A stretch of 64,000 nt of DNA, from the NCBI RefSeq assembly GCF_003355005.1, contig NZ_CP029985.1, positions 496,001 to 560,000 on the forward strand, given 5' to 3'. The first letter of the stretch is position 1, and every line of letters begins with the position of its first letter. The translations under genes were made by a program, and so were the position numbers. The notes under the pieces are model-generated. The model searched no databases, had not been told where the DNA came from, and saw only the letters and a list, made by a program, of their open reading frames with translations. The stretch comes from Sphingomonas sp. FARSPH. GTDB taxonomy: Bacteria; Pseudomonadota; Alphaproteobacteria; Sphingomonadales; Sphingomonadaceae. Of the stretch, positions 33,497-42,014 are shown in pieces.

Positions 33497-33928
33497 ATGT
33501 TGACCCAGCGTTCCCGCTATGCGCTGCGCGCGATGCTGTTCCTCGCCGACGCGCCGCCCGCCAGCCCGCCGATCCCGATGACGCGCATCGCCGCCGAGGC
33601 GAACGTGCCGCGCAAGTTCCTGGAACTGATCCTCGCCGACCTGCGCGACGCCGGCCTGCTGCACAGCCATCGCGGCAAGATGGGCGGCTACGTCCTCGCG
33701 CGCGCCAGCCACCTCATCTCGCTCGGCGACGTCATCCGTACGATCGAGGGGCCGCTCGCGCTCGTCCCCTGCGTCAGCCGCACCGCCTATCGCCCGTGCA
33801 AGGATTGCAAGAGCGAGGCGGATTGCGCGATCCGCCATGCGATGATGCGCGTGCGCGACGAGACGGCGCGCATCCTCGACGGCACCAGCCTCGCCGACGC
33901 GACCGCCGAGGATCTGGCGGCCGCGTAA
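33497..33928 (+). CDS. Rrf2-family transcriptional regulator with cysteine cluster
   Basis: A 143-residue winged-helix regulator. The N-terminus MLTQRSRYALRAMLFLAD and the wing region RGKMGGYVLARASHLISLGDVIRTIEG are typical of Rrf2 proteins. Four cysteines (92, 101, 104, 110 in PCVSRTAYRPCKDCKSEADC) fit iron-sulfur cluster binding as in IscR or RirA relatives. It could sense iron, Fe-S status or redox; no isc/suf genes are adjacent. It is divergent from ssrA with about 100 bases between them. Confidence 0.88.
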   Translation: MLTQRSRYALRAMLFLADAPPASPPIPMTRIAAEANVPRKFLELILADLRDAGLLHSHRGKMGGYVLARASHLISLGDVIRTIEGPLALVPCVSRTAYRPCKDCKSEADCAIRHAMMRVRDETARILDGTSLADATAEDLAAA

Positions 33929-33953
33929 CGGGCTGGTGGGATGACGGGTCGGC

Positions 33954-34409
33954 TCAGACCCGCGGTCGCGCCTTCAGTTCGTCGCGGATCTCGCGCAGCA
34001 GTGCGATCTCCGCCGCTTCGGGTGCAGGCACCGCGGCGGCATCCGCCTTGTCGCGTTCGAGGACGCCGGTCGCGCGGTTCACGGCGCGCACGATCAGGAA
34101 GATGATGAACGCGACGATCAGGAAATTGACCAGCTGCGTCACGAATTCGCCGTAGCCGAGCAGCGGCACCCCCGCCTTCTTCAGCGCGGCATAATCGGTC
34201 AGCGACCCTTTGTACGTCGCCGGCACGGGCCCCAGCTGGATGAAATAGCTCGAGAAATCGAGCCCGCCGAAGATCTTGCCGATGATCGGCATCAGCACGT
34301 CCTCGGTCAGCGCGGTGACGATCTTGCCGAACGCCGCACCGATGATCACCGCCACCGCCAGGTCGAGCACGTTGCCGCGCGCGATGAAGGCCCTGAATTC
34401 CTTGAGCAT
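33954..34409 (-). CDS. mscL: Large-conductance mechanosensitive channel
   Basis: A 151-residue inner-membrane channel that opens on osmotic downshock. The N-terminal helix and first membrane segment read LKEFRAFIARGNVLDLAVAVIIGAAFGKIVTAL. The second segment is FLIVAFIIFLIVRAVN, with a charged cytoplasmic C-terminal helix (EIALLREIRDELKARPRV). ATG 34409 gives the usual MLKEF start. It is divergent from lemA across a region holding a palindrome. Confidence 0.95.
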   Translation of the reverse strand: MLKEFRAFIARGNVLDLAVAVIIGAAFGKIVTALTEDVLMPIIGKIFGGLDFSSYFIQLGPVPATYKGSLTDYAALKKAGVPLLGYGEFVTQLVNFLIVAFIIFLIVRAVNRATGVLERDKADAAAVPAPEAAEIALLREIRDELKARPRV

Positions 34410-34485
34410 CCTGCCACCCCTTCGGTCGTTTCCACGGTCGGACGCGAAACTAGGCGGCAATTTCCGCTTCGCCAAGCGTTACGGC

Positions 34486-34505
34486 TGTCCTATATGACTA
34501 GGACA
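34486..34505. promoter_or_regulatory. Palindrome between mscL and lemA
   Basis: TGTCCTA (34486-34492) and TAGGACA (34499-34505) are perfect inverted arms around TATGAC. It lies 34 bases before the lemA start and could be a repressor site or overlap a -10 element (TATATGACT). Confidence 0.45.
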
Positions 34506-34539
34506 GGGCCATAGGGTCCGAATCCTTTGGAGGATGTTC

Positions 34540-35139
34540 ATGCCGTCGCTTCGTTCCCTCACCGCCCCGCTCGCCAGCGTCGTCCTCGTCGCCAGCCTGT
34601 CCGGCTGCGGCATCAATTCGGTGCCGACCGCGGAAGAGACCGTGAAGGCCCGCTGGGCCGACGTCCAGAACGACTATCAGCGCCGCGCCGACCTGATCCC
34701 CAATCTCGTCGCGACGGTGAAGGCCGCGGGCGCGCAGGAAAAGGACATCCTGGTCCAGGTGACGCAGGCACGTGCCGCCGCCAACCAGGTGCAGGTATCG
34801 GGCGAACAGCTGACCGACCCTGCCAAGGTGCAGCAGTTCGAGCGCGCGCAGAATGCCGTGACCATGTCGTTGCAGCGGCTGCAGGAGGCGTATCCCGAGC
34901 TCAAGAGCCAGGGCAATTACACCACGCTGATGAGCCAGCTGGAGGGCACCGAGAACCGCATCGCGATCGCGCGGCGCGATTACAACGAGGCGGTGCAGCA
35001 GTATAACACGCGCATCCGCACCTTCCCCGACGCGATCGGCGCGCGCATCTTCTACGGCGCGAAGCCGGTGACGCCGTTCGCGGCGACGACGCCGGGCGCG
35101 GATCGCGCACCGACCGTCAACTTCGGGAATGCGAGCTGA
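34540..35139 (+). CDS. LemA-family lipoprotein
   Basis: A 199-residue LemA-fold protein anchored as a lipoprotein (lipobox LSGC, Cys23). It has the family core ETVKARWADVQNDYQRRADLIPNLVATVK, several long helices, and ENRIAIARRDYNEAVQQYNTRIRTFP. LemA proteins of bacteria are membrane-stress related and of unclear biochemistry. ATG 34540 is preferred to 34534 because GGAGG at 34529-34533 then has a six-base spacing. It starts a four-gene run with two TPM-domain genes and a nudix hydrolase. Confidence 0.88.
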   Translation: MPSLRSLTAPLASVVLVASLSGCGINSVPTAEETVKARWADVQNDYQRRADLIPNLVATVKAAGAQEKDILVQVTQARAAANQVQVSGEQLTDPAKVQQFERAQNAVTMSLQRLQEAYPELKSQGNYTTLMSQLEGTENRIAIARRDYNEAVQQYNTRIRTFPDAIGARIFYGAKPVTPFAATTPGADRAPTVNFGNAS

Positions 35140-35144
35140 CGGCG

Positions 35145-36080
35145 ATGCGCCGGCTGATCGCCAGCCTGTCGGCGGCGTGGCTCGCCTTTGCGGGCGCGCT
35201 GCTGCTCGGCCTCGCGTCGGGCAGCGCGGTGGCGCAGACCCCGTCCAAGCCTAACCTGCCCCAATTCACCGGGCTGGTCGTCGACGCCGCCAACGTGCTG
35301 CCGCCGCAGACGAAGGCGGATCTGACCGCCAAGCTGGAGGCGTTGCAGCGCGACACCAAGCGCCAGCTCGTCGTCGCGACGATCCCCGATCTGCAGGGCT
35401 ATCCGCTCGAGGATTACGGCAATCGCCTGATCCGCGGCTGGGGTGTTGGCCTGAAGGGCGTCGACAACGGCGCGATCCTGTTCATCGCGCCCAACGAGCC
35501 GCCCGGGCATCGCGGTCCGCGGGTCGAGGTCGGATACGGGCTGGAACCCGTGCTGACCGATGCGCTGTCCAGCGTCATCATCAACCAGGATATGATGCCC
35601 AAACTCAAGGCGGGCGACATTGCGGGTGCGATGACCGCGGGCACCGACGCGCTGATCCAACAGCTGCGCGCCAACCCCGACGAGGCGAAGGCGCGCACCG
35701 ACGCGGCGATCAAGCAGTTTGATGCGACGCATCGCCGTTCGACCGGCTCGCGCGGCGGCGGGGTGCCGATCGGCCTGATCTTCTGGGGCGTCATCCTGCT
35801 GTTCGTCGTCGTGCCGCTTGTCATCGGCCGTCGCCGGCAGTCCGGGCCATGGGGCCGCCGCTATGACGGCGATGGCGGCGGCAGCGGGATGCTGCCGATC
35901 GTCCTGTGGTCGATCGCGAACGAGATCGGCCGCGCCGCGAGCGACCGCGACGACGATGATCGTGGCGGCGGCTGGGGTGGTGGCGGCGGCGGCGGCTCCG
36001 ACGGCAGCTGGGGCGGTGGCGGCTTCACCGGCGGCGGCGGCGGGTCGGGCGGAGGCGGCGGCGCCTCGGGGAGTTGGTGA
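35145..36080 (+). CDS. TPM-domain (DUF477/YgcG-like) membrane protein
   Basis: A 311-residue protein. A signal peptide (about 1-30) precedes a periplasmic TPM domain (about 42-170: LVVDAANVLPPQTKADLTAKLE, RQLVVATIPDLQG, VDNGAILFIAP, RVEVGYGLEPVLTD). A single membrane segment (IGLIFWGVILLFVVVPLVIG) and a Gly/Ser-rich, Trp-punctuated tail of about 50 residues follow. It is usually found beside lemA and is thought to act in envelope maintenance. Its TGA overlaps the next ATG. Confidence 0.88.
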   Translation: MRRLIASLSAAWLAFAGALLLGLASGSAVAQTPSKPNLPQFTGLVVDAANVLPPQTKADLTAKLEALQRDTKRQLVVATIPDLQGYPLEDYGNRLIRGWGVGLKGVDNGAILFIAPNEPPGHRGPRVEVGYGLEPVLTDALSSVIINQDMMPKLKAGDIAGAMTAGTDALIQQLRANPDEAKARTDAAIKQFDATHRRSTGSRGGGVPIGLIFWGVILLFVVVPLVIGRRRQSGPWGRRYDGDGGGSGMLPIVLWSIANEIGRAASDRDDDDRGGGWGGGGGGGSDGSWGGGGFTGGGGGSGGGGGASGSW

Positions 36081-36751
36081 TGCGGCTGAGCGAGGCGGAC
36101 CGGACGCGCGTGTCGGAGGCAGTGACCGCCGCCGAGCGCGATACCGCGGGCGAGATCGTCACCGTCGTCACCGATCGCTCCGACGCCTATCATGACGTCG
36201 GCCTGCACTGGGCGGTGCTGGCGATGCTGCTCGCCCTGGCGTTGCTCGCGTGGCGACCGGAGGCGGCGGTATGGCTGCACGGTCTCGTCGCCGATCCCTG
36301 GGCAGGTGCGCCCTCGCCCGGCGGCCTGTTCGCGGTCGCGCTGGTCGTGCTCGCGCTCGTCTTCCTCGTCGTGCGGGTCGGTCTGGCGTGGATGCCGCTG
36401 CGCCTCGCGCTGACGCCCGCGTCGACCAAGGCGCGCCGCGTCCATGCCCGTGCGCTGACCTTGTTCCGCGCCGCGGCGGAAGCGCGCACGCGCGATGCGA
36501 CGGGCGTGCTCATCTACCTCTCGCTCGACGAACATCGTGCGGAAATCATCGCCGATCGCGCGATCCATGCGCGCGTCGCGCCCGACGTGTGGGGCGCGGC
36601 GATGGCGGCGCTGATCCGCGAGGTCCGCGACGGCCGCACCGGCGAAGGCATGGCCGCCGCGGTGACGCAGGTCGGCCGCGTCCTCGCCGAACATTTTCCG
36701 CCGCGCGCGGACGACACCAACGAACTGCCGGATCGCCTGATCGAGCTATGA
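36080..36751 (+). CDS. Second TPM-domain membrane protein
   Basis: A 223-residue protein with a split layout. A short N-terminal piece (SEADRTRVSEAVTAAERDTAGEIVTVVTDRSDAY) is followed by two hydrophobic segments (VLAMLLALALLAW and GGLFAVALVVLALVFLVV). A C-terminal half with GVLIYLSLDEHRAEIIADRAI completes the TPM-like fold. It matches the companion TPM protein of lemA operons. Start ATG 36080 overlaps the preceding stop, and its own stop overlaps the nudix start by ATGA. Confidence 0.82.
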   Translation: MRLSEADRTRVSEAVTAAERDTAGEIVTVVTDRSDAYHDVGLHWAVLAMLLALALLAWRPEAAVWLHGLVADPWAGAPSPGGLFAVALVVLALVFLVVRVGLAWMPLRLALTPASTKARRVHARALTLFRAAAEARTRDATGVLIYLSLDEHRAEIIADRAIHARVAPDVWGAAMAALIREVRDGRTGEGMAAAVTQVGRVLAEHFPPRADDTNELPDRLIEL

Positions 36752-37296
36752 CCGCCAACACGACGCGCGACGCCGCCGCCCGCACGATGTGGGAGGGCAA
36801 GTATCTGGCCGTCCGCCAGCAAGGCACGTGGGAATTCGCCGAGCGCCGCGGCGCGATCGACGCCGCGGTGATCGTCGCGCTCGACGGCGCCGGGCAGTTG
36901 CTCCTCGTCGAGCAACATCGCGTGCCGATCGGCCGCGCCTGCCTCGAACTGCCCGCCGGCCTCGTCGGCGACGAGGAGGCGGGCGAGAGCATCGCCGACG
37001 CCGCGCGCCGCGAGCTGGAGGAGGAAACCGGCTACCGCGCCGCGATCGTCGAGGAGCGCGGCCTTTTCTACTCGTCGCCCGGCATGACGTCGGAGGCGTT
37101 CACGCTGATCCTCGCGACGGGCCTCACCCGCACCGGCGACGGCGGCGGCGACCATGACGAGAACATCACCGTCCATCGCGTGCCGCTCGACGGCGTCGCC
37201 GGCTTCGTCGCGCAGAAGCGTCGCGAGGGGATCGGCATCGACGCTAAATTGCTGCTCGTGCTGGGCGGCGGGTTGCTCGACGAACTGCGCGGCTAA
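36748..37296 (+). CDS. Nudix hydrolase, probably ADP-ribose pyrophosphatase-like
   Basis: A 182-residue nudix protein. The nudix box GLVGDEEAGESIADAARREL continues EEETGY and matches the GX5EX7REUXEEXGU pattern, with one extra inserted residue near the start. LLLVEQHRVPIGRACLELPAGL and SPGMTSEAFTLILATGL are typical of the ADP-ribose/GDP-mannose pyrophosphatase branch. Substrate specificity is inferred only. It is translationally coupled to the TPM gene. Confidence 0.85.
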   Translation: MTANTTRDAAARTMWEGKYLAVRQQGTWEFAERRGAIDAAVIVALDGAGQLLLVEQHRVPIGRACLELPAGLVGDEEAGESIADAARRELEEETGYRAAIVEERGLFYSSPGMTSEAFTLILATGLTRTGDGGGDHDENITVHRVPLDGVAGFVAQKRREGIGIDAKLLLVLGGGLLDELRG

Positions 37297-37310
37297 GGCT
37301 CTCTTTCGAT

Positions 37311-37404
37311 CACCCTCACCCTTCCCATCGCCTGCGGCGATGGGCCCCTTCCCTCTCCCGGCGGGAGAGGGAAGGGGCGGCGAAGCCGCGGAGGGGAGAG
37401 GGTG
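37311..37404. repeat. Class C compound palindromic repeat
   Basis: CACCCTCACCCTTCCC at the left mirrors GGGGAGAGGGTG at the right. Internal hairpins are CATCGCCTGCGGCGATG and CCCTCTCCCGGCGGGAGAGG. It is related to 22407-22539 and separates the nudix gene from the hydrolase gene. Confidence 0.8.
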
Positions 37405-37474
37405 AGCGCCAGGCACAACGCCCCGACGCGCGCCCCCTTGCCGCTCCCGCCCCGCCGCGCCTAGAGCCGGCCGC

Positions 37475-38197
37475 ATGACCGACACCCCGCGCCCCCGCCT
37501 CGCCTATCACCACACGCCGGGCGCCGGCCCGACGATTATCTTCCTGCCCGGCTACGCCTCCGACATGACGGGGACGAAGGCGGTCGCGCTGGAGGCATGG
37601 GCGAAGGACACCGGCCGCGCCTTCCTGCGCTTCGACTATGCCGGCTGCGGCCAGAGCGAGGGCGCGTTCGAGGACCAGACGCTCGCCGGCTGGCGCGACG
37701 ACGTGCTCGCGATGGTCGACGAGGTCGCGGGCGGCGACGTCGTGCTGGTCGGATCGTCGATGGGCGGCTGGCTGATGCTGCTCGCCGCGCGGATGCGGCC
37801 CGACCGGGTCAGGGGCCTGGTCGGCATCGCGCCCGCACCCGACTTCACCGACTGGGGCTTCTCGATGGACGAGAAGATGGCGATGCTGCAGACCGGCCGC
37901 CTCGAACGCGCCAACCCCTATGGCCCCGAGCCGACGGTCTACACGCGCGGCTTCTTCACCTCGGGCGAGGCGAACCGGCTGATGTTCGGCGAGATCGCGA
38001 TCGACGGCCCCGTCCGGCTGGTGCAGGGCCAGCGCGATCCCGACGTGCCGTGGCATCGCACCTGCCGCCTTGCCGAGCTGATCCGTTCAGCGGACGTGCA
38101 GACGTGGCTGGTCAAGGACGGCGACCACCGCCTGTCGCGCGATACCGACATCGCGCTGATCGTCCGCGCGGTCGAGGACGTGCTGCACCGTTTATGA
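37475..38197 (+). CDS. Alpha/beta hydrolase
   Basis: A 240-residue serine hydrolase. The nucleophile elbow is VLVGSSMGGWLML (Ser about 95), the acid lies in LVQGQRDPDVPW and the His in VKDGDHRLSRDTD. FLPGYASDMTGTKA and FLRFDYAGCGQSEG are the oxyanion and strand regions. The pattern is like the ABHD10/carboxylesterase branch; substrate unknown. Its TGA overlaps the start of the TPR gene by ATGA. Confidence 0.85.
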   Translation: MTDTPRPRLAYHHTPGAGPTIIFLPGYASDMTGTKAVALEAWAKDTGRAFLRFDYAGCGQSEGAFEDQTLAGWRDDVLAMVDEVAGGDVVLVGSSMGGWLMLLAARMRPDRVRGLVGIAPAPDFTDWGFSMDEKMAMLQTGRLERANPYGPEPTVYTRGFFTSGEANRLMFGEIAIDGPVRLVQGQRDPDVPWHRTCRLAELIRSADVQTWLVKDGDHRLSRDTDIALIVRAVEDVLHRL

Positions 38198-39033
38198 TCC
38201 CGCTCCTGCTCGCCGCCGCCCCGCTTCAGGCCGCTGCGCCGCCCAAGTCCCCACTCACCGTCCGGCTCGGCGCGAAGGCGCCCGGCGCGCGACCGGAGGA
38301 TTCGCGCGAGGCGCGCTACCAGCGCTGCGTCGTTCTGGCGGAAAGCGATCCTGCGGCGGCGCGGGCGGAGGCGCTGCGCTGGGCGGCGGCGGACGGCCAT
38401 TGGTTCGCGCAGCAATGCGCGGGCCTCGCCTATGCGCAGGAACGCAACTGGCCCGCCGCGGCGGGCGCGTTCGAGGCGGCGGGCAAGGCGGCCGAACTCG
38501 GCCACGACAAGCGCGCCGCCAACTACTGGTCGCAGGCGGGCAACGCGTGGCTCGCGGCAGGCAATGCCGCAAAGGCACGCGCCGCGCTCGACACCGCGCT
38601 GATCGCCGGCACGCTGACCGGCCTCGCGCTCGGCGAGACCCAGCTCGACCATGCGCGCGCCTTGGTCGCCGCGGGCGATACGGAGGCGGCGCGGCGAGAC
38701 ATCGACATGGCGTTGACGACCGCCGGTGCGGACCCGCTCGCCTGGCTGCTGTCGGCGACGCTCGCCCGGCGCGACGGCGACATTCCCCGCGCGAAGAAGG
38801 ACATCGCGGAAGCGCTGAAGCGCTCGCCCGACGATGCGTCGGTGCAGCTGGAGGCGGGCAACATCGCCGCGCTCGCCCGCGACGAAGCCGGCGCCCGCGC
38901 CGCCTGGGCAGAGGCCGCACGCCTCGCCCCAAACACGCCGGTTGCGGCGCACGCGCTGGCGGCGCTCAAGCAGTTCGACGGGGAAGCCTCCCCCGCCGCA
39001 AAGCCCGCAAACCCCGCGCCGGCGGGCCGCTAG
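38194..39033 (+). CDS. Exported TPR-repeat protein
   Basis: A 279-residue Ala-rich protein. A short hydrophobic N-terminus (MIPLLLAAAPLQAAAP) looks like a signal peptide. At least five helix-turn-helix TPR-like repeats follow from about residue 60 (WFAQQCAGLAYAQERNWPAA, ANYWSQAGNAWLAAGNAAKAR, ARALVAAGDTEAARRDIDMAL, SATLARRDGDIPRAKKDI, AGNIAALARDEAGARAAW). It likely serves as a periplasmic scaffold; the partner is unknown. Translation is coupled to the hydrolase. Confidence 0.75.
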   Translation: MIPLLLAAAPLQAAAPPKSPLTVRLGAKAPGARPEDSREARYQRCVVLAESDPAAARAEALRWAAADGHWFAQQCAGLAYAQERNWPAAAGAFEAAGKAAELGHDKRAANYWSQAGNAWLAAGNAAKARAALDTALIAGTLTGLALGETQLDHARALVAAGDTEAARRDIDMALTTAGADPLAWLLSATLARRDGDIPRAKKDIAEALKRSPDDASVQLEAGNIAALARDEAGARAAWAEAARLAPNTPVAAHALAALKQFDGEASPAAKPANPAPAGR

Positions 39034-39047
39034 CAACGCCCCACCCC

Positions 39048-39126
39048 CGTTCGCCCTGAGCCTGTCGAAGGGCGTTTTCCTGGCGCGTCGCACGGCGCAC
39101 GTGCTTCGACAGGCTCTGCACGAACG
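39048..39126. repeat. Class A REP-like inverted repeat
   Basis: CGTTCGCCCTGAGCCTGTCG at the left and CGTGCTTCGACAGGCTCTGC at the right are the two arms. It lies between the convergent TPR and SIMPL genes and matches 4801-4879 and 13755-13834. Confidence 0.85.
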
Positions 39127-39153
39127 GACGAGGCTTCCGCATCCCCCGCCCCG

Positions 39154-39879
39154 CTATTCCAGGTAGAATTCCACCGTCGTCACGACGCGCACCTTCTTGA
39201 AGGGCGTATCGGCGCTGCCATAGCCACCGCCCTGCTCCCCGTCGCGGGCCTCGACCGAGAAATAGCCCTGCGTCGCGCTCTTGATCCCGCCGACGCCGGT
39301 GCCGCTGTCCTTGGCGAACTGCTCCGCCGATGCGCGCGCGTCGCGCGTCGCCGCCGCGACCATCGCGGGCTTGATGTCGTTGAGCTTGGTGAAGCTGTAC
39401 GTCATCCCCGATCCTTCCTGCAGCCGCACGCCCTGGCGGACGAGGTCGAACTGCCGCGCCGCCGCGGCCCGCGCCCTCGCGATGTCGGTGGTGCGCAGTT
39501 GCAGGCGCTGGCTGATCGTCACCGTCTGCACGCCGTTGACGAAATTTTGGTTCACCCCCGCCCCGGTCGGCGTCAGCGCGCTTGCCGGAAAGCCGAGGGC
39601 GGCGAAGAACCGCCGCACCGTCGCGGTGTCGCGCTCGATGTCCGCCTGCACCGCGCCGGTGTCGGTGCCCTGTTCCGAATAGTTGAGCGTCCATACCGCC
39701 AGGTCCGCCGTGACGTTGCGTTCGGCGAGCCCGCGCACCGTCACCGCGCGATCGGCATGTTTCGCGCGCAGCAGCCCGTCGCCCAATAGATAGCCGCCCA
39801 GCACGATGCCCACCGCCAGGATCAGCGCCGCGATCCACAGACCCGTATTGCGCGCGCGCGTCGAAACCCCGCTTTCCAT
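39154..39879 (-). CDS. SIMPL-domain protein
   Basis: A 241-residue protein with an N-terminal membrane anchor (LWIAALILAVGIVLGGYLLG) and an extracytoplasmic SIMPL (DUF541) domain. Family stretches are VTVRGLAERNVTADLAVWTL, NQNFVNGVQTVTISQRLQLRT and KKVRVVTTVEFYLE. Related proteins are periplasmic with oxidative-stress or envelope links, but the function is unresolved. ATG 39879 is chosen because GGAGGA lies just upstream; 39897 is possible. Confidence 0.8.
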   Translation of the reverse strand: MESGVSTRARNTGLWIAALILAVGIVLGGYLLGDGLLRAKHADRAVTVRGLAERNVTADLAVWTLNYSEQGTDTGAVQADIERDTATVRRFFAALGFPASALTPTGAGVNQNFVNGVQTVTISQRLQLRTTDIARARAAAARQFDLVRQGVRLQEGSGMTYSFTKLNDIKPAMVAAATRDARASAEQFAKDSGTGVGGIKSATQGYFSVEARDGEQGGGYGSADTPFKKVRVVTTVEFYLE

Positions 39880-39964
39880 CCCGTCCTCCGCTCCCATATA
39901 GCCGGTCGAGAGCCTGACCTCTTGCCGATGAACCGTGACTTTACGGCGATGAACGGAGTAGATG

Positions 39965-40420
39965 ATGTCGACCCAATATCTCCACACCATGATCCGCGTC
40001 ACCGATCCCGACGCGACGATCCGCTTTTTCGGCCTGCTCGGGCTGAAGGAAGTGCGCAGGATGGAGAATGAGGCAGGCCGCTTCACGCTCATCTTCCTCG
40101 CCACCGAGGACGATGCGAAGATCGGCGCGCGCCGGGGCGAGGTGGAACTGACCTACAACTGGCCCGCCGAGGACGGCAGCGAGTCGGAAGGCTATACCGG
40201 CGGCCGCAATTTCGGCCACCTCGCCTATCGTGTCGAGAACATCTACGACATGTGCGCGGCGTTGCAGGACGCGGGCATGACGATCAACCGCCCGCCGCGC
40301 GACGGCCATATGGCGTTCGTCAAGACGCCCGACGGCATCTCGATCGAACTGCTTCAGGCCGGCGAGCCGCTCGCGCCCGCCGAACCGTGGCGGTCGATGC
40401 CCAACACCGGGACCTGGTAA
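39965..40420 (+). CDS. gloA: Lactoylglutathione lyase (glyoxalase I), VOC family
   Basis: A 151-residue VOC-fold enzyme isomerising the methylglyoxal-glutathione hemithioacetal. YLHTMIRVTDPDATIRFFGLLGL starts the first beta-alpha module with its metal His, and VELTYNWPAEDGSES gives an acidic ligand. The second module is NFGHLAYRVENIYDMC and GISIELLQAGEPL. ATG 39965 fits the GGAG spacing better than 39962. gloB follows after a single base, so the complete glyoxalase pathway is one operon. Confidence 0.9.
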   Translation: MSTQYLHTMIRVTDPDATIRFFGLLGLKEVRRMENEAGRFTLIFLATEDDAKIGARRGEVELTYNWPAEDGSESEGYTGGRNFGHLAYRVENIYDMCAALQDAGMTINRPPRDGHMAFVKTPDGISIELLQAGEPLAPAEPWRSMPNTGTW

Positions 40421-40421
40421 G

Positions 40422-41159
40422 ATGACCGCCGCCCCGATCGAGATCGTCCGCGTCCCCGTCCTCGCCGACAATTACGCCTGGCTGATCCACGATCCCGCCA
40501 GCGGCGAGACGGTCGCGGTCGATCCGGGCGAGGCGCAGCCGCTGCTCGACGTCGCCGCGCAGCGCGGCTGGACGATCGGCCAGGTGTGGACGACGCACTG
40601 GCACCCCGACCACACCGGCGGCAATGCCGCGATGCGCGACGCCGGCGCGCGGATCACCGGCCCCGCAGCGGAGGCGGCGAAAATCCCGACGCTCGATGCG
40701 ACGGTGGACGAGGGCGACACGGTGCGCATCGGCGATCACGTCGCGCACGTGCTCCACGTCCCCGGCCATACCGCCGGCCACATCGCCTTCCATCTCGCCG
40801 AGGACGAGGCGATCTTCACCGGCGACACGCTGTTCGCGATGGGCTGCGGCCGCTTGTTCGAGGGTGATGCGGGCCAGATGTTCGCCAACATGCGCCGCTA
40901 TGCCGCTTTGCCCGATGCGACGCGCGTCTATTGCGGGCACGAATATACGCAATCGAACGGTCGCTTCGCCCGCGCCGCGGAGCCGGCCAATGATGCGATC
41001 GCCGCGCGGATGGCGGACGTCGACGCCGCCCGCGCGCGCGGCGAGGCGACGGTGCCGACGACGATCGGCCTCGAGCGCGCCACCAATCCCTTTCTACGCG
41101 CCGGATCGGCGGAGGAGCTTGCCCGGTTGCGCGCCGAAAAGGATGCGTTTCGCGGCTGA
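40422..41159 (+). CDS. gloB: Hydroxyacylglutathione hydrolase (glyoxalase II)
   Basis: A 245-residue metallo-beta-lactamase-fold thioesterase that splits lactoylglutathione to lactate and glutathione. The binuclear metal motif THWHPDHTGG and HVPGHTAGHIAFHL are intact, with FTGDTLFAMGCGRLFEG and YCGHEYTQSN supplying the remaining ligands and substrate residues. It is immediately downstream of gloA. Confidence 0.93.
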   Translation: MTAAPIEIVRVPVLADNYAWLIHDPASGETVAVDPGEAQPLLDVAAQRGWTIGQVWTTHWHPDHTGGNAAMRDAGARITGPAAEAAKIPTLDATVDEGDTVRIGDHVAHVLHVPGHTAGHIAFHLAEDEAIFTGDTLFAMGCGRLFEGDAGQMFANMRRYAALPDATRVYCGHEYTQSNGRFARAAEPANDAIAARMADVDAARARGEATVPTTIGLERATNPFLRAGSAEELARLRAEKDAFRG

Positions 41160-41184
41160 CTTGCCGGGAGCGCGAAAAGGCGCG

Positions 41185-41601
41185 ATGCGTTGTAGCGCGA
41201 TGATCCGTGCGCTCTGCCTCGCAACCTTGGTGCCGCTGGCGATGGCGGGCTGCACCGGCTCGCCTGCCACGCCACAGATGACGGCCGCCGCGGCGGCCGG
41301 GCTGGACAAGGAACTCGCCGGCCTCACCCCGCACGGCACGACCAGCTGCATCAACCTCTACGGCATGCAGCAGACGCACGGCTACGGCCCGACCATCGTC
41401 TACGTCGCGAGCCAGCGCCTGAAATACCGGAGCGACACCACCGGCGGATGCGAGGGGATCGGCCGCGGCGACGTGCTCGTCACGCGCACGCCCAGCACGC
41501 AATTGTGCCAGGGCGACATCGCGACGACGGTCGACGCGGCAAGCCGCTCGTTCACCGGCAGCTGCGCGTTCGGTCCGTTTACGAAATACAGCGACCGATG
41601 A
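41185..41601 (+). CDS. Small lipoprotein with four-cysteine pattern (paralogue 1)
   Basis: A 138-residue protein with a lipoprotein signal (LVPLAMAGC, lipobox Cys23). The mature part shows TTSCINLYGM, GGCEGIGRGDVLVTR, STQLCQGD and GSCAFGPFTKY. The same cysteine spacing and FGPFTKY-like ending recur in the next gene, so the two are tandem paralogues. The pattern resembles DUF6491-type proteins as I recall them; function unknown. ATG 41200 is an alternative start. Overlaps its paralogue by ATGA. Confidence 0.65.
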   Translation: MRCSAMIRALCLATLVPLAMAGCTGSPATPQMTAAAAAGLDKELAGLTPHGTTSCINLYGMQQTHGYGPTIVYVASQRLKYRSDTTGGCEGIGRGDVLVTRTPSTQLCQGDIATTVDAASRSFTGSCAFGPFTKYSDR

Positions 41602-42014
41602 TGCGCCGTCTCGCCATCGTGCCGCTCGCGGCGCTGGCGCTCGTCGCGGCAAAGGACGATCCGCTCGCCGGGCGCGTCGCGGGCGAGCCGCAACAGTGCA
41701 TCGACCTGCCGTCGACGGGCGGGCCAATGATCGTCGACGCCCACACCATCCTGTTTCGCGAAGGTGCAGGCCGCCGCCTGTGGAAAACGTCGCCGGTCGG
41801 CGCCTGCCCGGCGCTCCGCCCGCTCGTCACCCTCGTCACCCGGCCCGGCGCAGGATCGCAATTGTGCCGCAACGACCGTTTCCAGGTGATCGAGCCCGGC
41901 ATGAGCATCCCGTCGGCCTATTGCCGCTTCACCGACTTCACGCCCTACACGCTGTCCAAGAAATGGTCCCCGGCGGCGCGCGGGGCAGCGCGCGTCACAG
42001 CACGAAGCGGCTGA
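41598..42014 (+). CDS. Small exported protein with four-cysteine pattern (paralogue 2)
   Basis: A 138-residue protein with a short signal-like N-terminus (MMRRLAIVPLAALALVAAK) and no lipobox. The cysteine pattern QQCIDLPS, GACPALRPL, GSQLCRND and YCRFTDFTPYTL parallels the upstream lipoprotein. It is co-translated with it through ATGA. Its last 20 bases overlap the convergent hslU stop region, so the extreme C-terminus (ARGAARVTARSG) may be newly acquired. Confidence 0.62.
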   Translation: MMRRLAIVPLAALALVAAKDDPLAGRVAGEPQQCIDLPSTGGPMIVDAHTILFREGAGRRLWKTSPVGACPALRPLVTLVTRPGAGSQLCRNDRFQVIEPGMSIPSAYCRFTDFTPYTLSKKWSPAARGAARVTARSG

